Below are positions 32,359-40,928 of a DNA stretch of 59,027 bases, in pieces. Position numbers and translations under genes: made by a program. Under the pieces are notes generated by a model. The model ran no database searches. It saw only the letters and a program-made list of their open reading frames with translations, and was not told the origin of the DNA. This stretch comes from Halorubrum sp. Hd13. GTDB taxonomy: Archaea > Halobacteriota > Halobacteria > Halobacteriales > Haloferacaceae. The stretch spans positions 1 to 59,027 of the forward strand of contig NZ_NHOY01000043.1 in the NCBI RefSeq assembly GCF_002252755.1, in the 5' to 3' direction. How positions within the stretch are numbered: position 1 is the stretch's first letter; each line of letters opens with the position of its first letter.

Positions 32359-33295
32359 AGGCGTGCTTGTCGAGGAACTGGTCGTGCGAGCGCTCCCACT
32401 CGTACTCGTCGTCCCAGTAGCGCTCCGCCAGCGGCTCCTCGGGAATCTCGCCGATCGCCTGCTTCTCCGCGCCGTAGGACGGGCGGTCCTCGTCGACGTA
32501 GTAGCGGCCGGTGAGGACCTTCCCCTCGTACAGCGACTCCTCGGTCTCGCGCATCATCTCCGCGGCCTCGACGCGGTCCGTCGGGTCGAACTCGTAGTCG
32601 TCGGACTCGTTGACGTCGATGTACGGGACGTACTGGCGCGCGTCCTTGTTCCAGGTCGGACACTGGGTGAGGAAGTCGACGTGCGCGAAGCCGTCGTGCT
32701 CGATCGCCTCGATGATGATCTCCTTCGCCTGGTTGGGGTTGACCGCGGCCGTGCGGGCGACGTAGGAGGCGCCGGCGTTCAGCGACATCGAAAGCGGCTT
32801 GAGCGGCTCCTTGGCGCTGCCGGACGGCTGCGTCTTCGACTTGTGGCCCTTCGGGCTGGTGGGCGAGGTCTGGCCCTTCGTGAGCCCGAAGATCTCGTTG
32901 TTGAAGACGATGTACGTCATGTCGTGGTTCTCCCGGGCCGTGTGGATGAAGTGGTTCCCGCCGATCCCGTAGCCGTCGCCGTCGCCGCCGGCGGCGATGA
33001 CTTCGAGGTCGGGGTTCGCGAGCTTCGCGGCGCGGGCCACGGGCAGGGAACGCCCGTGGATCGTGTGGAACCCGTACGTGTCGAGGTAGCTGTTCAGCTT
33101 GCCCGAACAGCCGATCCCGGTGCACAGCAGGGTCTCCTCGGGCGTGCGCCCGACCTCCGGAAGCGCCTGCTTGAGCGCCTTCAGGACGCTGAAGTCACCG
33201 CAGCCCGGACACCAGGTCGGCTGCGGCTCCACGCCGGGGGTGTACTCGTCGCGGTCGATCTCTCGCTCCTCTCCGATCGCTGAAAACGTGCTCAT
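32357..33295 (-). CDS. porB: 2-oxoacid:ferredoxin oxidoreductase beta subunit (pyruvate type likely)
   Basis: Thiamine-diphosphate-binding half of the enzyme that converts pyruvate (or another 2-oxoacid) and CoA to acyl-CoA, CO2 and reduced ferredoxin. 312 residues. The N-terminal WCPGCGDFSVLKALKQAL is followed by CTGIGCSGKLNSYL, GDGDGYGIGGNHFIHTARRN-like (ThDP/Mg motif) and FNNEIFGLTKGQTSPTS. The sizes (312 and 631 residues) match my memory of haloarchaeal PorB and PorA rather than the shorter KorB and KorA, but substrate is not proven. It starts three bases after the porA stop. The last codons and stop form one arm of the hairpin downstream. Confidence 0.9.
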   Translation of the reverse strand: MSTFSAIGEEREIDRDEYTPGVEPQPTWCPGCGDFSVLKALKQALPEVGRTPEETLLCTGIGCSGKLNSYLDTYGFHTIHGRSLPVARAAKLANPDLEVIAAGGDGDGYGIGGNHFIHTARENHDMTYIVFNNEIFGLTKGQTSPTSPKGHKSKTQPSGSAKEPLKPLSMSLNAGASYVARTAAVNPNQAKEIIIEAIEHDGFAHVDFLTQCPTWNKDARQYVPYIDVNESDDYEFDPTDRVEAAEMMRETEESLYEGKVLTGRYYVDEDRPSYGAEKQAIGEIPEEPLAERYWDDEYEWERSHDQFLDKHA

Positions 33296-33298
33296 TGG

Positions 33299-35194
33299 TT
33301 AGTCACCTGCGGCTGGGACGAAGGTGGTCTGATGGCTGGACGCGTCGCCGTCGCCCTCGACGATCGCTGCCTCGAACCCGTCGACGATCTCCGCCGGCTC
33401 GAACGGGTTCCCGTTGTACTTCAGCAGGCTCGACAGCCGCTCGCCGTAGCGGCCGAGGTGCTTCTGGATGAGCCCGCGGAACTGTCCCGAGGCGGTCATC
33501 TCGACGACGAGCACCTCGTCGACGCTCTGGACGAACTCCTCGACCTGGTCGGTCGGGAACGGGAGCATGTCGGAGACGCCGTACGATTTCACCGATATTC
33601 CGGCGTCGTTGAGGCGACCGACGGCCTCCTCGACGGTGCCCTGCTGGCTCCCGAAGGTGAGGATGCCGTACTGGGCGTCGTCGGGGCCGGCGTACGAGCC
33701 CGTGTCGACCGTGTCGAGGTCGGCGCGGATCGCCTCCAGCTTCTGGGTCCGGCGGTCGATCTGCGCGACGCGGTTGTCCGGCGACTCGGCGATGTGCCCG
33801 GTCGGGTCGTGTTCGTTGCCGGTCGCGAGGAAGCGACCGCCCTTCTGGCCGGGGATCGACCGCGGGGAGACGCCGTCCTCGACGTCGTGCTGGAACCGGT
33901 GGAACTTCCCGTCGGCCGAGTGCGGCTCCTCCGCCAGCGCGTCCTCGCTCAGGGTCTTCCCGAGCGTCGGGTTCGGCTCGCGGTCGAAGTGGCTCTTGGG
34001 GACGTTCGTCATCTCGCCGCCGAGCTTCTGGTCGTACAGCAGGATCGACGGGATCTGGTACTCGTAGGCCAGCCGGAAGGCGATCCGCGACTGCTCGTAC
34101 GCCTCCTCGACCGTCCCCGGCGCGAGGACGACGCGCTGGGAGTCGCCCTGCGAGGTGTACAGGACGTGTTCGAGGTCGGACTGCTCGGGCTTCGTCGGCA
34201 TCCCGGTCGAGGGCCCGGCGCGCATGGCCTCGACGAGGACGACGGGCGTCTCCGTCATCTCAGCGAGCCCGAGGGGCTCGGACATCAGCGCGAACCCGCC
34301 GCCGGAGGAGCCGGACATGGCCTTCACGCCGGCGTGCGAGGCGCCGACCGCGAGCGCGGCCGCCGCGATCTCGTCTTCGACCTGCTCGGAGATCCCGCCG
34401 AGCTTCGGCAGGTTGTTGCTCATGATGGTGAACACTTCGGTCCACGGCGTCATCGGGTAGCCGGCGATGAACCGACAGCCCTCGTCGATGGCGCCGTAGG
34501 AGATGGCGTCCGACCCGGACATGAGCAGCTGCGTCTCGTCGTGTTCGCCGGTCGGGACGCTGACGTCGGGTGCGTCGACGTCGTACTCCTCTCGCACCTG
34601 GTCGTAGGCGGTCTGGAGGATCTCCAGGTTCGGGTCGAGGATCTTCTCCGGCATCGCGTCGCGCATGAGGTCCTGGACGTGGTCGAGGTCCATGCCGGTC
34701 AGCGCGCAGGTGGCGCCGACGCCGGCGGTGTTGCGCATGACCTCGCGACCCATGTCGCGGGCGAGCCCGCGGAGGTCGAGGGGGTATACGTGCCAGTTGT
34801 TCTCCTCGGCCCGCTCGTCGAAGTTCGGGATCTCGGAGGCGTCTAACAGCCCCTCGTCGTAGACGATGACGCCGCCCTCGCGGAGTTCGTCCAGGTTCTC
34901 CGAGAGCGGTTTGATCTCTTCGTTCCCGTAGACGGCCTCCTCCTGCGGGTTCCGGGCGAACGAGTCGCCGAGCGCCAGCAGGAAGTTATAGCCGTCGCCG
35001 CGGGACCGCACCGGGTCCGCCGACGCGCGGACCTCGGTGTACGTGTGGCCGCCGCGGATACGGGACGGATAGTGGCGATGCGTGAACACGTTGAGCCCCG
35101 ATCGCATCAAGGCCTTTGCGAAGTTCTGGCTCGTCGAAGCGATCCCGTCGCCGGATCCCCCCGATATCCGCCAGATGAGTTCGTCGTCAGTCAT
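33299..35194 (-). CDS. porA: 2-oxoacid:ferredoxin oxidoreductase alpha subunit (fused gamma-alpha)
   Basis: 631 residues that fuse the gamma domain (about 1-195, beginning ELIWRISGGSGDGIASTSQNFAKAL and containing SRIRGGHTYTEVR) to the alpha domain (from about 215, ELLMSGSDAISYGAIDEGCRFIAGYPMTPWTEV, then SGSSGGGFALMSE). This fusion is typical of haloarchaeal pyruvate and 2-oxoglutarate:ferredoxin oxidoreductases. With PorB it oxidises 2-oxoacids without NAD. The ATG at 35194 gives the family N-terminus. The upstream interval 35195-35300 contains GACCT-TT-AGGTC at 35288-35299, a small perfect inverted repeat that might be an operator. Confidence 0.92.
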   Translation of the reverse strand: MTDDELIWRISGGSGDGIASTSQNFAKALMRSGLNVFTHRHYPSRIRGGHTYTEVRASADPVRSRGDGYNFLLALGDSFARNPQEEAVYGNEEIKPLSENLDELREGGVIVYDEGLLDASEIPNFDERAEENNWHVYPLDLRGLARDMGREVMRNTAGVGATCALTGMDLDHVQDLMRDAMPEKILDPNLEILQTAYDQVREEYDVDAPDVSVPTGEHDETQLLMSGSDAISYGAIDEGCRFIAGYPMTPWTEVFTIMSNNLPKLGGISEQVEDEIAAAALAVGASHAGVKAMSGSSGGGFALMSEPLGLAEMTETPVVLVEAMRAGPSTGMPTKPEQSDLEHVLYTSQGDSQRVVLAPGTVEEAYEQSRIAFRLAYEYQIPSILLYDQKLGGEMTNVPKSHFDREPNPTLGKTLSEDALAEEPHSADGKFHRFQHDVEDGVSPRSIPGQKGGRFLATGNEHDPTGHIAESPDNRVAQIDRRTQKLEAIRADLDTVDTGSYAGPDDAQYGILTFGSQQGTVEEAVGRLNDAGISVKSYGVSDMLPFPTDQVEEFVQSVDEVLVVEMTASGQFRGLIQKHLGRYGERLSSLLKYNGNPFEPAEIVDGFEAAIVEGDGDASSHQTTFVPAAGD

Positions 35195-35366
35195 AGTGGT
35201 ATGGTAGCCCGTGAGGGCCTCGTGCTCTGTGGTTGTGGTGGTTACCTCTTAGGGCTTGCTATGGAATCACAAGCAACAATCATGAAAGACCTTTAGGTCG
35301 GGGGGAGGCGGACTCGCGAGACTTCGGTTCCGCGCCCTTTTACTCGCCGCCCGCCTGACGGCGGAC

Positions 35367-36164
35367 ATGCTCACGTTCATCGGGCTCGGACTCTACGACG
35401 AACGGTCGGTCACCGTCGAGGGGCGCGAGGCGCTGCGCGCCGCCGACCGCGTCTTCGCCGAGTTCTACACCAGCCGGCTGGTCGGCGCCGACGTCGATGA
35501 GTTGGAGGCGTACCACGACGTCGAGATCGAGGTCCGGCCGCGGGAGGGGGTCGAGCGCGACCCGGAGGCGATCCTCTCGGCCGCCGCCGAGGGCGACGTC
35601 GCCTTCTGTACCGCCGGCGACACGATGATCTCGACGACGCACACGGACCTCCGGCTGCGAGCCGAGGAGCGGGGGATCGAGACGCGCGTGATCCACGGGG
35701 TGACCGCTCAGTCGGCCGCGTCGAGTCTCACCGGGCTCCAGAACTACCGGTTCGGGAAGGCGACGACGCTCCCGTTCCCGTACGCTCACGGCGGCGACGA
35801 CGTCCCCGGGAGCGTGGTCGAGACGATCGAGGCGAACCGCGAGCGCGGCCTCCACACCGTCGTCTACCTCGACATCAAGGTGGGCACCGGGCCGACCGGC
35901 CCCGACCCGGACCACGAGGAGTACATGACCGCCGACGTCGCCGCCGGGCTGCTCGCAGACGGCTGGCGCGACGAACTGGCCGTCGTCGTCGCTCGCGCGG
36001 GCTCGCCCGAACCGGTGGTCGCCGCCGACCGGCTGAGCGCGCTTTCCGAGCGGGAGTTCGGCGACCCGCTCCATCTCCTCGTGATCCCCGGCGACCTCCA
36101 CCACGTCGAGGCCGACGCGCTGGCCGGGCTCGCCGGCGCCCCGTCGGAGCTCGTCGAGGAGTGA
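35367..36164 (+). CDS. dphB: Diphthine synthase
   Basis: S-adenosylmethionine-dependent methyltransferase that builds diphthine on elongation factor aEF-2. 265 residues. Opens with MLTFIGLGLYDERSVTVEG (the SAM-binding GLG loop). It continues with FAEFYTSRL, AFCTAGDTMISTTHTDLRLRA and VIHGVTAQSAASSLTGLQNYRFGKATTLPFPY, all hallmarks of DphB. A TATA-like CCCTTTTACTCG lies at about 35335-35346, 21 to 32 bases before the ATG, so the message is probably leaderless. It is divergent from porAB. Confidence 0.97.
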   Translation: MLTFIGLGLYDERSVTVEGREALRAADRVFAEFYTSRLVGADVDELEAYHDVEIEVRPREGVERDPEAILSAAAEGDVAFCTAGDTMISTTHTDLRLRAEERGIETRVIHGVTAQSAASSLTGLQNYRFGKATTLPFPYAHGGDDVPGSVVETIEANRERGLHTVVYLDIKVGTGPTGPDPDHEEYMTADVAAGLLADGWRDELAVVVARAGSPEPVVAADRLSALSEREFGDPLHLLVIPGDLHHVEADALAGLAGAPSELVEE

Positions 36165-36224
36165 GCGGGGGTCGCCGTCCGTCGACCGGTCGTTTGATAT
36201 TCCTGTCCCGCGTTATCAAAGATC

Positions 36225-36608
36225 ATGACAGACGTGCCCGCCGAGCGGCTCATGTCGACCGAACTCGTCACGATCCCCCGAGGAGCGGCCGCCGCGGACG
36301 CGGCGAAGCGCATGTTGGAGACGGGAGTGAGCTCCGTGCTCGTCGTCGACGACGGGCGCCTCGCGGGGCTGATCACCGCGACTGACTTCGTCTCGCTCGT
36401 CCGTCGGAACGACCCGGAGGACGAGACCTCCGTTGAGACGTTCATGACGACGGACGTCGTCACCGTCTCGCCCGACGACTCCGTCGAGGAGCTCGCCGAC
36501 CCGACGAGCCGGGGGTACACGCACTTACCGGTGGTCGACGGGGACGACCGGTTGGTCGGGATGCTCTCGACGACCGACCTCACGGCGTACCTTTCGGAAC
36601 GACGGTGA
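36225..36608 (+). CDS. CBS-domain pair protein
   Basis: 127 residues consisting almost only of two CBS domains: ERLMSTELVTIPRGAAAADAAKRMLETGVSSVLVVDDGRLAGLITATDF and FMTTDVVTVSPDDSVEELADPTSRGYTHLPVVDGDDRLVGMLSTTDL. Such proteins form dimers that bind adenosyl ligands (AMP, ATP, SAM) and act as energy or ligand sensors. No effector domain is attached. A second similar gene stands at 37314. The ATG is 60 bases after dphB, with GATATTCC and GTTATCAAAG before it. Confidence 0.93.
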   Translation: MTDVPAERLMSTELVTIPRGAAAADAAKRMLETGVSSVLVVDDGRLAGLITATDFVSLVRRNDPEDETSVETFMTTDVVTVSPDDSVEELADPTSRGYTHLPVVDGDDRLVGMLSTTDLTAYLSERR

Positions 36609-36689
36609 GCCCCGAGGCGAGGCGTCGCTCGGTCAGTGAGCGACTCGGTGGCTCGGTCCAGTGAGCGGCTCGGCCGCTCGGCCGGCCGG

Positions 36690-36917
36690 CTAGCGACCCG
36701 ACGCCTTCACCTGGTCGTCGTACGTCGCCCCCGCCGCGATCAGGAAGCCGATTATCGCGGTGACGAGCGCGACGCTCCCGATGGCGACGACGGCGACGGA
36801 GAACAGATCGCCCGGGAGGACCTGTGCGGACGTCAGCAGCGAGACCGCCGTGACGAACCCGATGAGCAACAGGAGACGCCCGAACCGCGCGGCGTCGATC
36901 CCGTCGTCACTTGACAT
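36690..36917 (-). CDS. Small two-helix membrane protein
   Basis: 75 residues with two hydrophobic helices (FGRLLLLIGFVTAVSLLTSA and LFSVAVVAIGSVALVTAIIGFLIAAGA) and short polar ends (SSDDGIDAAR, YDDQVKASGR). No family is recognised. Its start overlaps the end of the upstream 85-residue gene by 11 bases, so the two form a tight operon and may act together. Confidence 0.72.
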   Translation of the reverse strand: MSSDDGIDAARFGRLLLLIGFVTAVSLLTSAQVLPGDLFSVAVVAIGSVALVTAIIGFLIAAGATYDDQVKASGR

Positions 36918-37164
36918 AAGCTCTGATCTCGTTGATGACGCCGTCGTATCCGTCCTCGTTCGCCTCCGAGCCGAGCGAGTGGATCGACTGGCAGATCCAC
37001 ATTCCCGCGGTGAAGTTCAACAGCGCGACGAACGACACCAGCCCGAGCTGCGAGTCCACGGTGAGACCGATCAGGAACCCCACCGGGAGCGTCACCGACA
37101 TGATGGCGTGGATAAGCAGCGACCGCGTCCCGAAGTCCCTCAACGAACTGAGAATACCCGACAT
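36907..37164 (-). CDS. Small two-helix membrane protein, first gene of pair
   Basis: 85 residues: SLRDFGTRSLLIHAIMSVTL, then a hydrophobic span VGFLIGLTV, a second helix LGLVSFVALLNFTAGMWICQSI, and an acidic tail. Function is unknown. The ATG at 37164 is preceded on its strand by an AT-rich patch (TATATACGCG, about 37185-37195), suited to a leaderless transcript. It lies between two CBS-domain genes of opposite strand. Confidence 0.72.
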   Translation of the reverse strand: MSGILSSLRDFGTRSLLIHAIMSVTLPVGFLIGLTVDSQLGLVSFVALLNFTAGMWICQSIHSLGSEANEDGYDGVINEIRAYVK

Positions 37165-37313
37165 ATGATCAATATGGGCGCGAACGCGTATATATGCTCG
37201 TTCGAACGCGCTCGCGTTTCCCGGACGCGCCGACGCCCGTCCCGGAGACCGTCGAACGGGGGAGCGGAGATCGCACCGGAAGAGTAATCAGATCTGGTAG
37301 CACACGACACGGT

Positions 37314-37688
37314 ATGGATCTGAACGACCGGACCCGCGTCAGTGAGGTCATGTCGACGCCGCTAGAGACGATCGGGGGGACCGAGCCGCTCCGTGAGGCC
37401 GCGCGCCGGATGGCGGACGACGACATCAGCGCGCTCGTCGTGACGACGGGGGGCGGCTGTATCATCACGCAGAGCGACATCGTCGGCGCCGTCGCGGCCG
37501 GCCGCGACCTAGACGAATCCGTCGTTCGCGACGTGATGACCGAGAACGTGGAAACGGTGACGCCGGACCTCATGATGGAGGAGGTCGCGGCGATGATGAC
37601 GATGTACGGGGTCAAACACCTCCCCGTCGTCGACGACGACTACGTCGGCATGGTCTCGTCGACCGACGTGGCGGCGCAGCTCTCGTGA
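37314..37688 (+). CDS. Second CBS-domain pair protein
   Basis: 124 residues from ATG 37314; the longer frame from 37194 reads into promoter-like sequence. CBS 1: VSEVMSTPLETIGGTEPLREAARRMADDDISALVVTTGGGCIITQSDI. CBS 2: VRDVMTENVETVTPDLMMEEVAAMMTMYGVKHLPVVDDDYVGMVSSTDV. It is more distant from the first CBS protein (36225) than a recent duplicate would be. Its CBS 1 has an unusual GGGC loop in place of the usual charged turn. A TATA-like GAGTAATCAGATC lies at about 37282-37294. Confidence 0.92.
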   Translation: MDLNDRTRVSEVMSTPLETIGGTEPLREAARRMADDDISALVVTTGGGCIITQSDIVGAVAAGRDLDESVVRDVMTENVETVTPDLMMEEVAAMMTMYGVKHLPVVDDDYVGMVSSTDVAAQLS

Positions 37689-37722
37689 GTCGAGGGACGC
37701 TCGGAAACCGCCGCGCGCCGAG

Positions 37723-38970
37723 TTAAAACAGGAGCAGGGGAACACCGACCGCGACGCCGACCGCGATCAGCACGAGGTTCCAGATCAGCACCGGGCGGAC
37801 CAGATCCCGGGCGATGCTCGCCGCGAACGCGGTCTTGACGAGGATGCTCGCGGCCGTGCCGGCGACGACCCCCGTGACCGCGGTGTCGACCGTTATCTGT
37901 CCGGTCCCGAGCAGCGAGACGGCGGTCGTCGTCGCGGTCCCGGAGGAGACGAGCCCGGCGAGGAACGAGGTGGCGACGAATCCGGCCGCGCCGAAGGCCC
38001 GTTCCGCGCCGGCGGAGGCGAGCAGCACCGCGAGGAACAGCGCGCCGAACGTCAGGGCGTTCCGCAGGCTGAAGGGGGAGGTGAGCTCCGCCTCCATCGT
38101 CGTCCGCCAGTCGCTGCGCCACACGGCGATCAGGACGCCGGCGACGGTGACCGCGCCGAGCGGCGCACCGACCACCAAAGCGGCCTCCGGGACGAAGGCG
38201 GCGACGACCGCGGCGTTCCGGAGCGCCATCGCGGCGTTCGCCAGCAGGATCGACCCGACCGCGAGGTCGAGCAGGTCCGCCCGCCCCTTCGCGCGCTTCG
38301 CCATCTCCGCGACCACCGCCGTCGAGTTCACGAGCCCGCCGAAGAAGCCGGTCACCGCGTAGCCGCGCCCCTGGTACCGCTTCACGAGCACGTAGTTGAC
38401 GAAGCCGATGGCGCTGACCGCGACGACGAGCGACCAGATGAGTCGCGGCTGAACCGCCCCCCACGGGTCGATCGTCTCGGCCGGGAGCAGGGGGAAGACG
38501 ACGAACGCGAGGATGGTGAACTCCACCGCGCTGCGGACCTCCTCGCGGGAGAGCCCCCACGCGAACTGGTGGAGCTCCCGCTTCAACACGAGCAGCAGCG
38601 ACGAGAGCACCGCCACCGTCACCGCCTCGATGAAGAACTCCTCGGCGACGAGCGCCCCCACCCCGTAGGTGACGAGCATCGACACCGAGGTTGTGAGCGA
38701 GAGCCCGTCGACGTCCTCCTCGACGAAGCTCCGGACCGCCAGGAGGACCGCGCTGGCGACGATCAGCACGCCGCCGACGATCAGTAGTCCGTCGTCGTCG
38801 AGCAGCGAGAACACCGCCGACGCGAGGCCGATCAGCGCGAACGTCCGGATCCCCGCCGACTTCTGAGACCACTCCCGTTCGAGCCCGAGGAACATCCCGA
38901 GCGCGGTCGCCAAGACGAGCTTCGCGACGTTGCTCCGGAGGTAGACGAGGGGGTCGACCGTATCTATCAC
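37723..38970 (-). CDS. MgtC/SapB-DUF4010 type membrane protein
   Basis: About 415 residues with many hydrophobic helices. The N-terminal MgtC-like domain (VYLRSNVAKLVLATALGMFLGLEREWSQKSAGIRTFALIGL) is followed by a larger domain (FNYV-like VNYVLVKRYQGRGYAVTGFFGGLVNSTAVVAEMAKRAK; LVSSGTATTTAVSLL), as in the DUF4010 family. The function is not established; MgtC relatives are linked to magnesium stress and membrane energy. The start is GTG 38970 rather than TTG 39045: AAAGTATAGG at about 39050-39060 is a TATA box too close to 39045 but well placed for a transcript reaching 38970. Confidence 0.87.
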   Translation of the reverse strand: MIDTVDPLVYLRSNVAKLVLATALGMFLGLEREWSQKSAGIRTFALIGLASAVFSLLDDDGLLIVGGVLIVASAVLLAVRSFVEEDVDGLSLTTSVSMLVTYGVGALVAEEFFIEAVTVAVLSSLLLVLKRELHQFAWGLSREEVRSAVEFTILAFVVFPLLPAETIDPWGAVQPRLIWSLVVAVSAIGFVNYVLVKRYQGRGYAVTGFFGGLVNSTAVVAEMAKRAKGRADLLDLAVGSILLANAAMALRNAAVVAAFVPEAALVVGAPLGAVTVAGVLIAVWRSDWRTTMEAELTSPFSLRNALTFGALFLAVLLASAGAERAFGAAGFVATSFLAGLVSSGTATTTAVSLLGTGQITVDTAVTGVVAGTAASILVKTAFAASIARDLVRPVLIWNLVLIAVGVAVGVPLLLF

Positions 38971-39088
38971 GGCCGACCACCCCGCCGACGGTGACGTCGT
39001 GGGTCCGACCGAGTCGTCGCGTGCATGACCCGGTGTATCGCACAACCGACCCTATACTTTGGCATGACGGCCGCGCCGTCCGCCGGCG

Positions 39089-40051
39089 TCACCGGTTCGT
39101 CGGCTCGCGCGGGAGGTCCAGCGACTCCGTCAGGTCGTGTTCCTCCCCCGTGATCAGGTAGAGGACGTCCTCGAGAATGACGGCCAGCTCCGGGAGCTCC
39201 CGCACCGCGAGGAACGTGATCCCGATCAGCGCGACGACGGCGAGGAGCTGGCTCATGATCCGGTCGGAGATGAGGAAGGAGACCCGGTACGGGTCGGTCG
39301 CGCCGAACATCGCGAGCACGAGGTCGGTCTGCCACTGCATGTACTGGTTGCCCGCCACGACGGAGATGAACGTCGTCCGGAGGATGTTGAGCACGTAGAT
39401 GAGCGGGATCGACACCGCGAGCGCCCGGAGCTTGCGCGAGAGCGGCGCCCGCACGGCGGCGACGAGACCGCCGAAGATGGCCATGCTGCCGAGCCCCGTA
39501 CACGCCAGGACGACGTGGATAGTGACCGTGTGACCGTCGGGGAGCGTCCACGCGTACGCCGCGTCGTACCCCTCGTAGCTCGTCACGCGCTCCGGCGCGT
39601 AGCCGAGGAGGTCGATGAGGAACCCGGTCTGGGTGGCGACGGCCTCGATGAGGACCCGACGCGGCTCGGGGAACGCGACGCCGGCGAGCGAGAACGCCGG
39701 GATGGTCTCGAACGGGAGGTAGATGAACAGCATGAGCGAGATGGCCCGCGTGAGCGTGAACAGCGAGGCGCGGCCGTTGTACAGCAGGTAGCCGGCGTAG
39801 ATGCACGCCGGGACGCCGACGAGCGCCAGGATCGACTCGACGTAGCTCTGGTGCTCGAACGCGAAGTACGGCACCGTCGTCAGCCAGAAGAGCCCGAACA
39901 GCGCCCAGGTGCCCGCCGCGAGCGACCGACCGGCGGCCAGCCCGCGGCTGTCGAGCAGCCACGACGCGGCGAAGAGGATCGCGACGAGCCACGCGAACGC
40001 GAACGTGTCGGGGACCAGGCTCAGGATCGCCGGCACGCCGGGACCGAACAT
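39089..40051 (-). CDS. artA: Archaeosortase A
   Basis: Transpeptidase-like membrane enzyme that recognises PGF-CTERM tails, removes them, and allows lipid attachment of surface proteins. 320 residues, about eight membrane helices. The catalytic triad is present with the same spacing I recall for Haloferax ArtA: Cys184 in VLACTGLGSM, Arg225 in LNILRTTF and Arg264 in ISDRIMSQ (spacing 41 and 80 residues). The tail is acidic (EEHDLTESLDL). Two PGF-CTERM proteins are encoded in this window (26012-27262 and 50855-53692). The ATG at 40051 starts FGPGVPAIL. Named targets elsewhere include the S-layer glycoprotein. Confidence 0.96.
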   Translation of the reverse strand: MFGPGVPAILSLVPDTFAFAWLVAILFAASWLLDSRGLAAGRSLAAGTWALFGLFWLTTVPYFAFEHQSYVESILALVGVPACIYAGYLLYNGRASLFTLTRAISLMLFIYLPFETIPAFSLAGVAFPEPRRVLIEAVATQTGFLIDLLGYAPERVTSYEGYDAAYAWTLPDGHTVTIHVVLACTGLGSMAIFGGLVAAVRAPLSRKLRALAVSIPLIYVLNILRTTFISVVAGNQYMQWQTDLVLAMFGATDPYRVSFLISDRIMSQLLAVVALIGITFLAVRELPELAVILEDVLYLITGEEHDLTESLDLPREPTNR

Positions 40052-40187
40052 GACCGAACGGTCGGTCGTCGTCGAATAAAGCCCTTGTCGTTGCCGACGG
40101 ACCGTCGGGAACTCGGGGACCGAAAAGGGGGAGGAGAGCGGCGAAGAGTGAGAGGAGAGCTGGGTAAAGCGAGCGCGACCCGGCCGG

Positions 40188-40640
40188 TCAGCGCTCGTCG
40201 GAGTCGAGCACCCGGATCTGGTCGCCGCGGACGGTGACCGGGATCGGGACCGTCGCCTCGTACAGCTCGACGGTCACCTGGTCTTTCCCCTCGTCGATGC
40301 GCTGGACGCGGGCCTTCTCGCCTTTAAACGGCCCGGCGATCAGCTCGACGATGTCGCCCTCGGCGATCCCCTCGACGTCGGGGGTCGGCGAGAGGAAGTG
40401 CTCCACCTCGGAGAAGGGGCTCTCTGCCGGTCCGTCGCCGCCCTGGATGACGCCGCGGGCGTGCGGGATCTCGTCGAGGATCCGGGCGAACACGCTGCCG
40501 TCCGTCGCCTCGACCATCACGTAGCTCGTGAGCTGGTCGGGAGCGATGACCGCCTGGATCTCCGGCATCTCCTTCTCCGCGAGCATGTCCGCGACGGTGC
40601 GCTCCTGACTCGCTGTGGTCTTGACCGAGAAGATCGGCAT
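40188..40640 (-). CDS. spt5: Transcription elongation factor Spt5 (NusG homologue)
   Basis: Binds RNA polymerase clamp and promotes elongation. 150 residues. NGN domain 1-85 (PIFSVKTTASQERTVADMLAEK, SYVMVEATD, PHARGVIQGG) and a KOW domain (about 95-130: EGDIVELIAGPFKGEKARVQRIDE). Its ATG overlaps the secE stop by one base (TGATG), so it is translated after SecE in the ftsZ1-secE-spt5 set. Confidence 0.97.
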   Translation of the reverse strand: MPIFSVKTTASQERTVADMLAEKEMPEIQAVIAPDQLTSYVMVEATDGSVFARILDEIPHARGVIQGGDGPAESPFSEVEHFLSPTPDVEGIAEGDIVELIAGPFKGEKARVQRIDEGKDQVTVELYEATVPIPVTVRGDQIRVLDSDER

Positions 40641-40816
40641 CAGACGCCGACCCCCGGCAGGAGGCTCATGATCGCGAACATCAGGAAGCCGATGAAGCCG
40701 ACGAGGAGGATGCCGGCGCCGGCGATCTTCGACACCTGGAGGAACTCGTCGGTGCTCGGCGTGCTCGCGAGTTTCAGCACGCGAACGTAGCTGTTGAGGT
40801 CGTACGGAACGTCCAT
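40640..40816 (-). CDS. secE: Preprotein translocase subunit SecE/Sec61-gamma
   Basis: 58 residues: MDVPYDLNSYVRVLKLASTP, then TDEFLQVSKIAGAGILLVGF, and a single membrane helix (IAGAGILLVGFIGFLMFAIM). This is the small clamp of the SecYE channel. Its ATG at 40816 is preceded by AT-rich GGTAAAAACCG at about 40845-40855. It lies between ftsZ1 and spt5, which is the usual haloarchaeal order. Confidence 0.95.
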   Translation of the reverse strand: MDVPYDLNSYVRVLKLASTPSTDEFLQVSKIAGAGILLVGFIGFLMFAIMSLLPGVGV

Positions 40817-40928
40817 GTTACGACGGGGTTTGAGTCGAGACGGTTTTTACCTTTTGATGCGGGGCGATCCGCCGGGATCGCGGGAAACCGCGAGAAGGAA
40901 CGCTATCGGGACTGGACGCGGCGGCGCG

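Noticed and set aside
36907-36917. Frameshift between the two small membrane proteins
   Set aside because: The 11-base overlap is a normal gene overlap; each protein has its own start and two complete helices.
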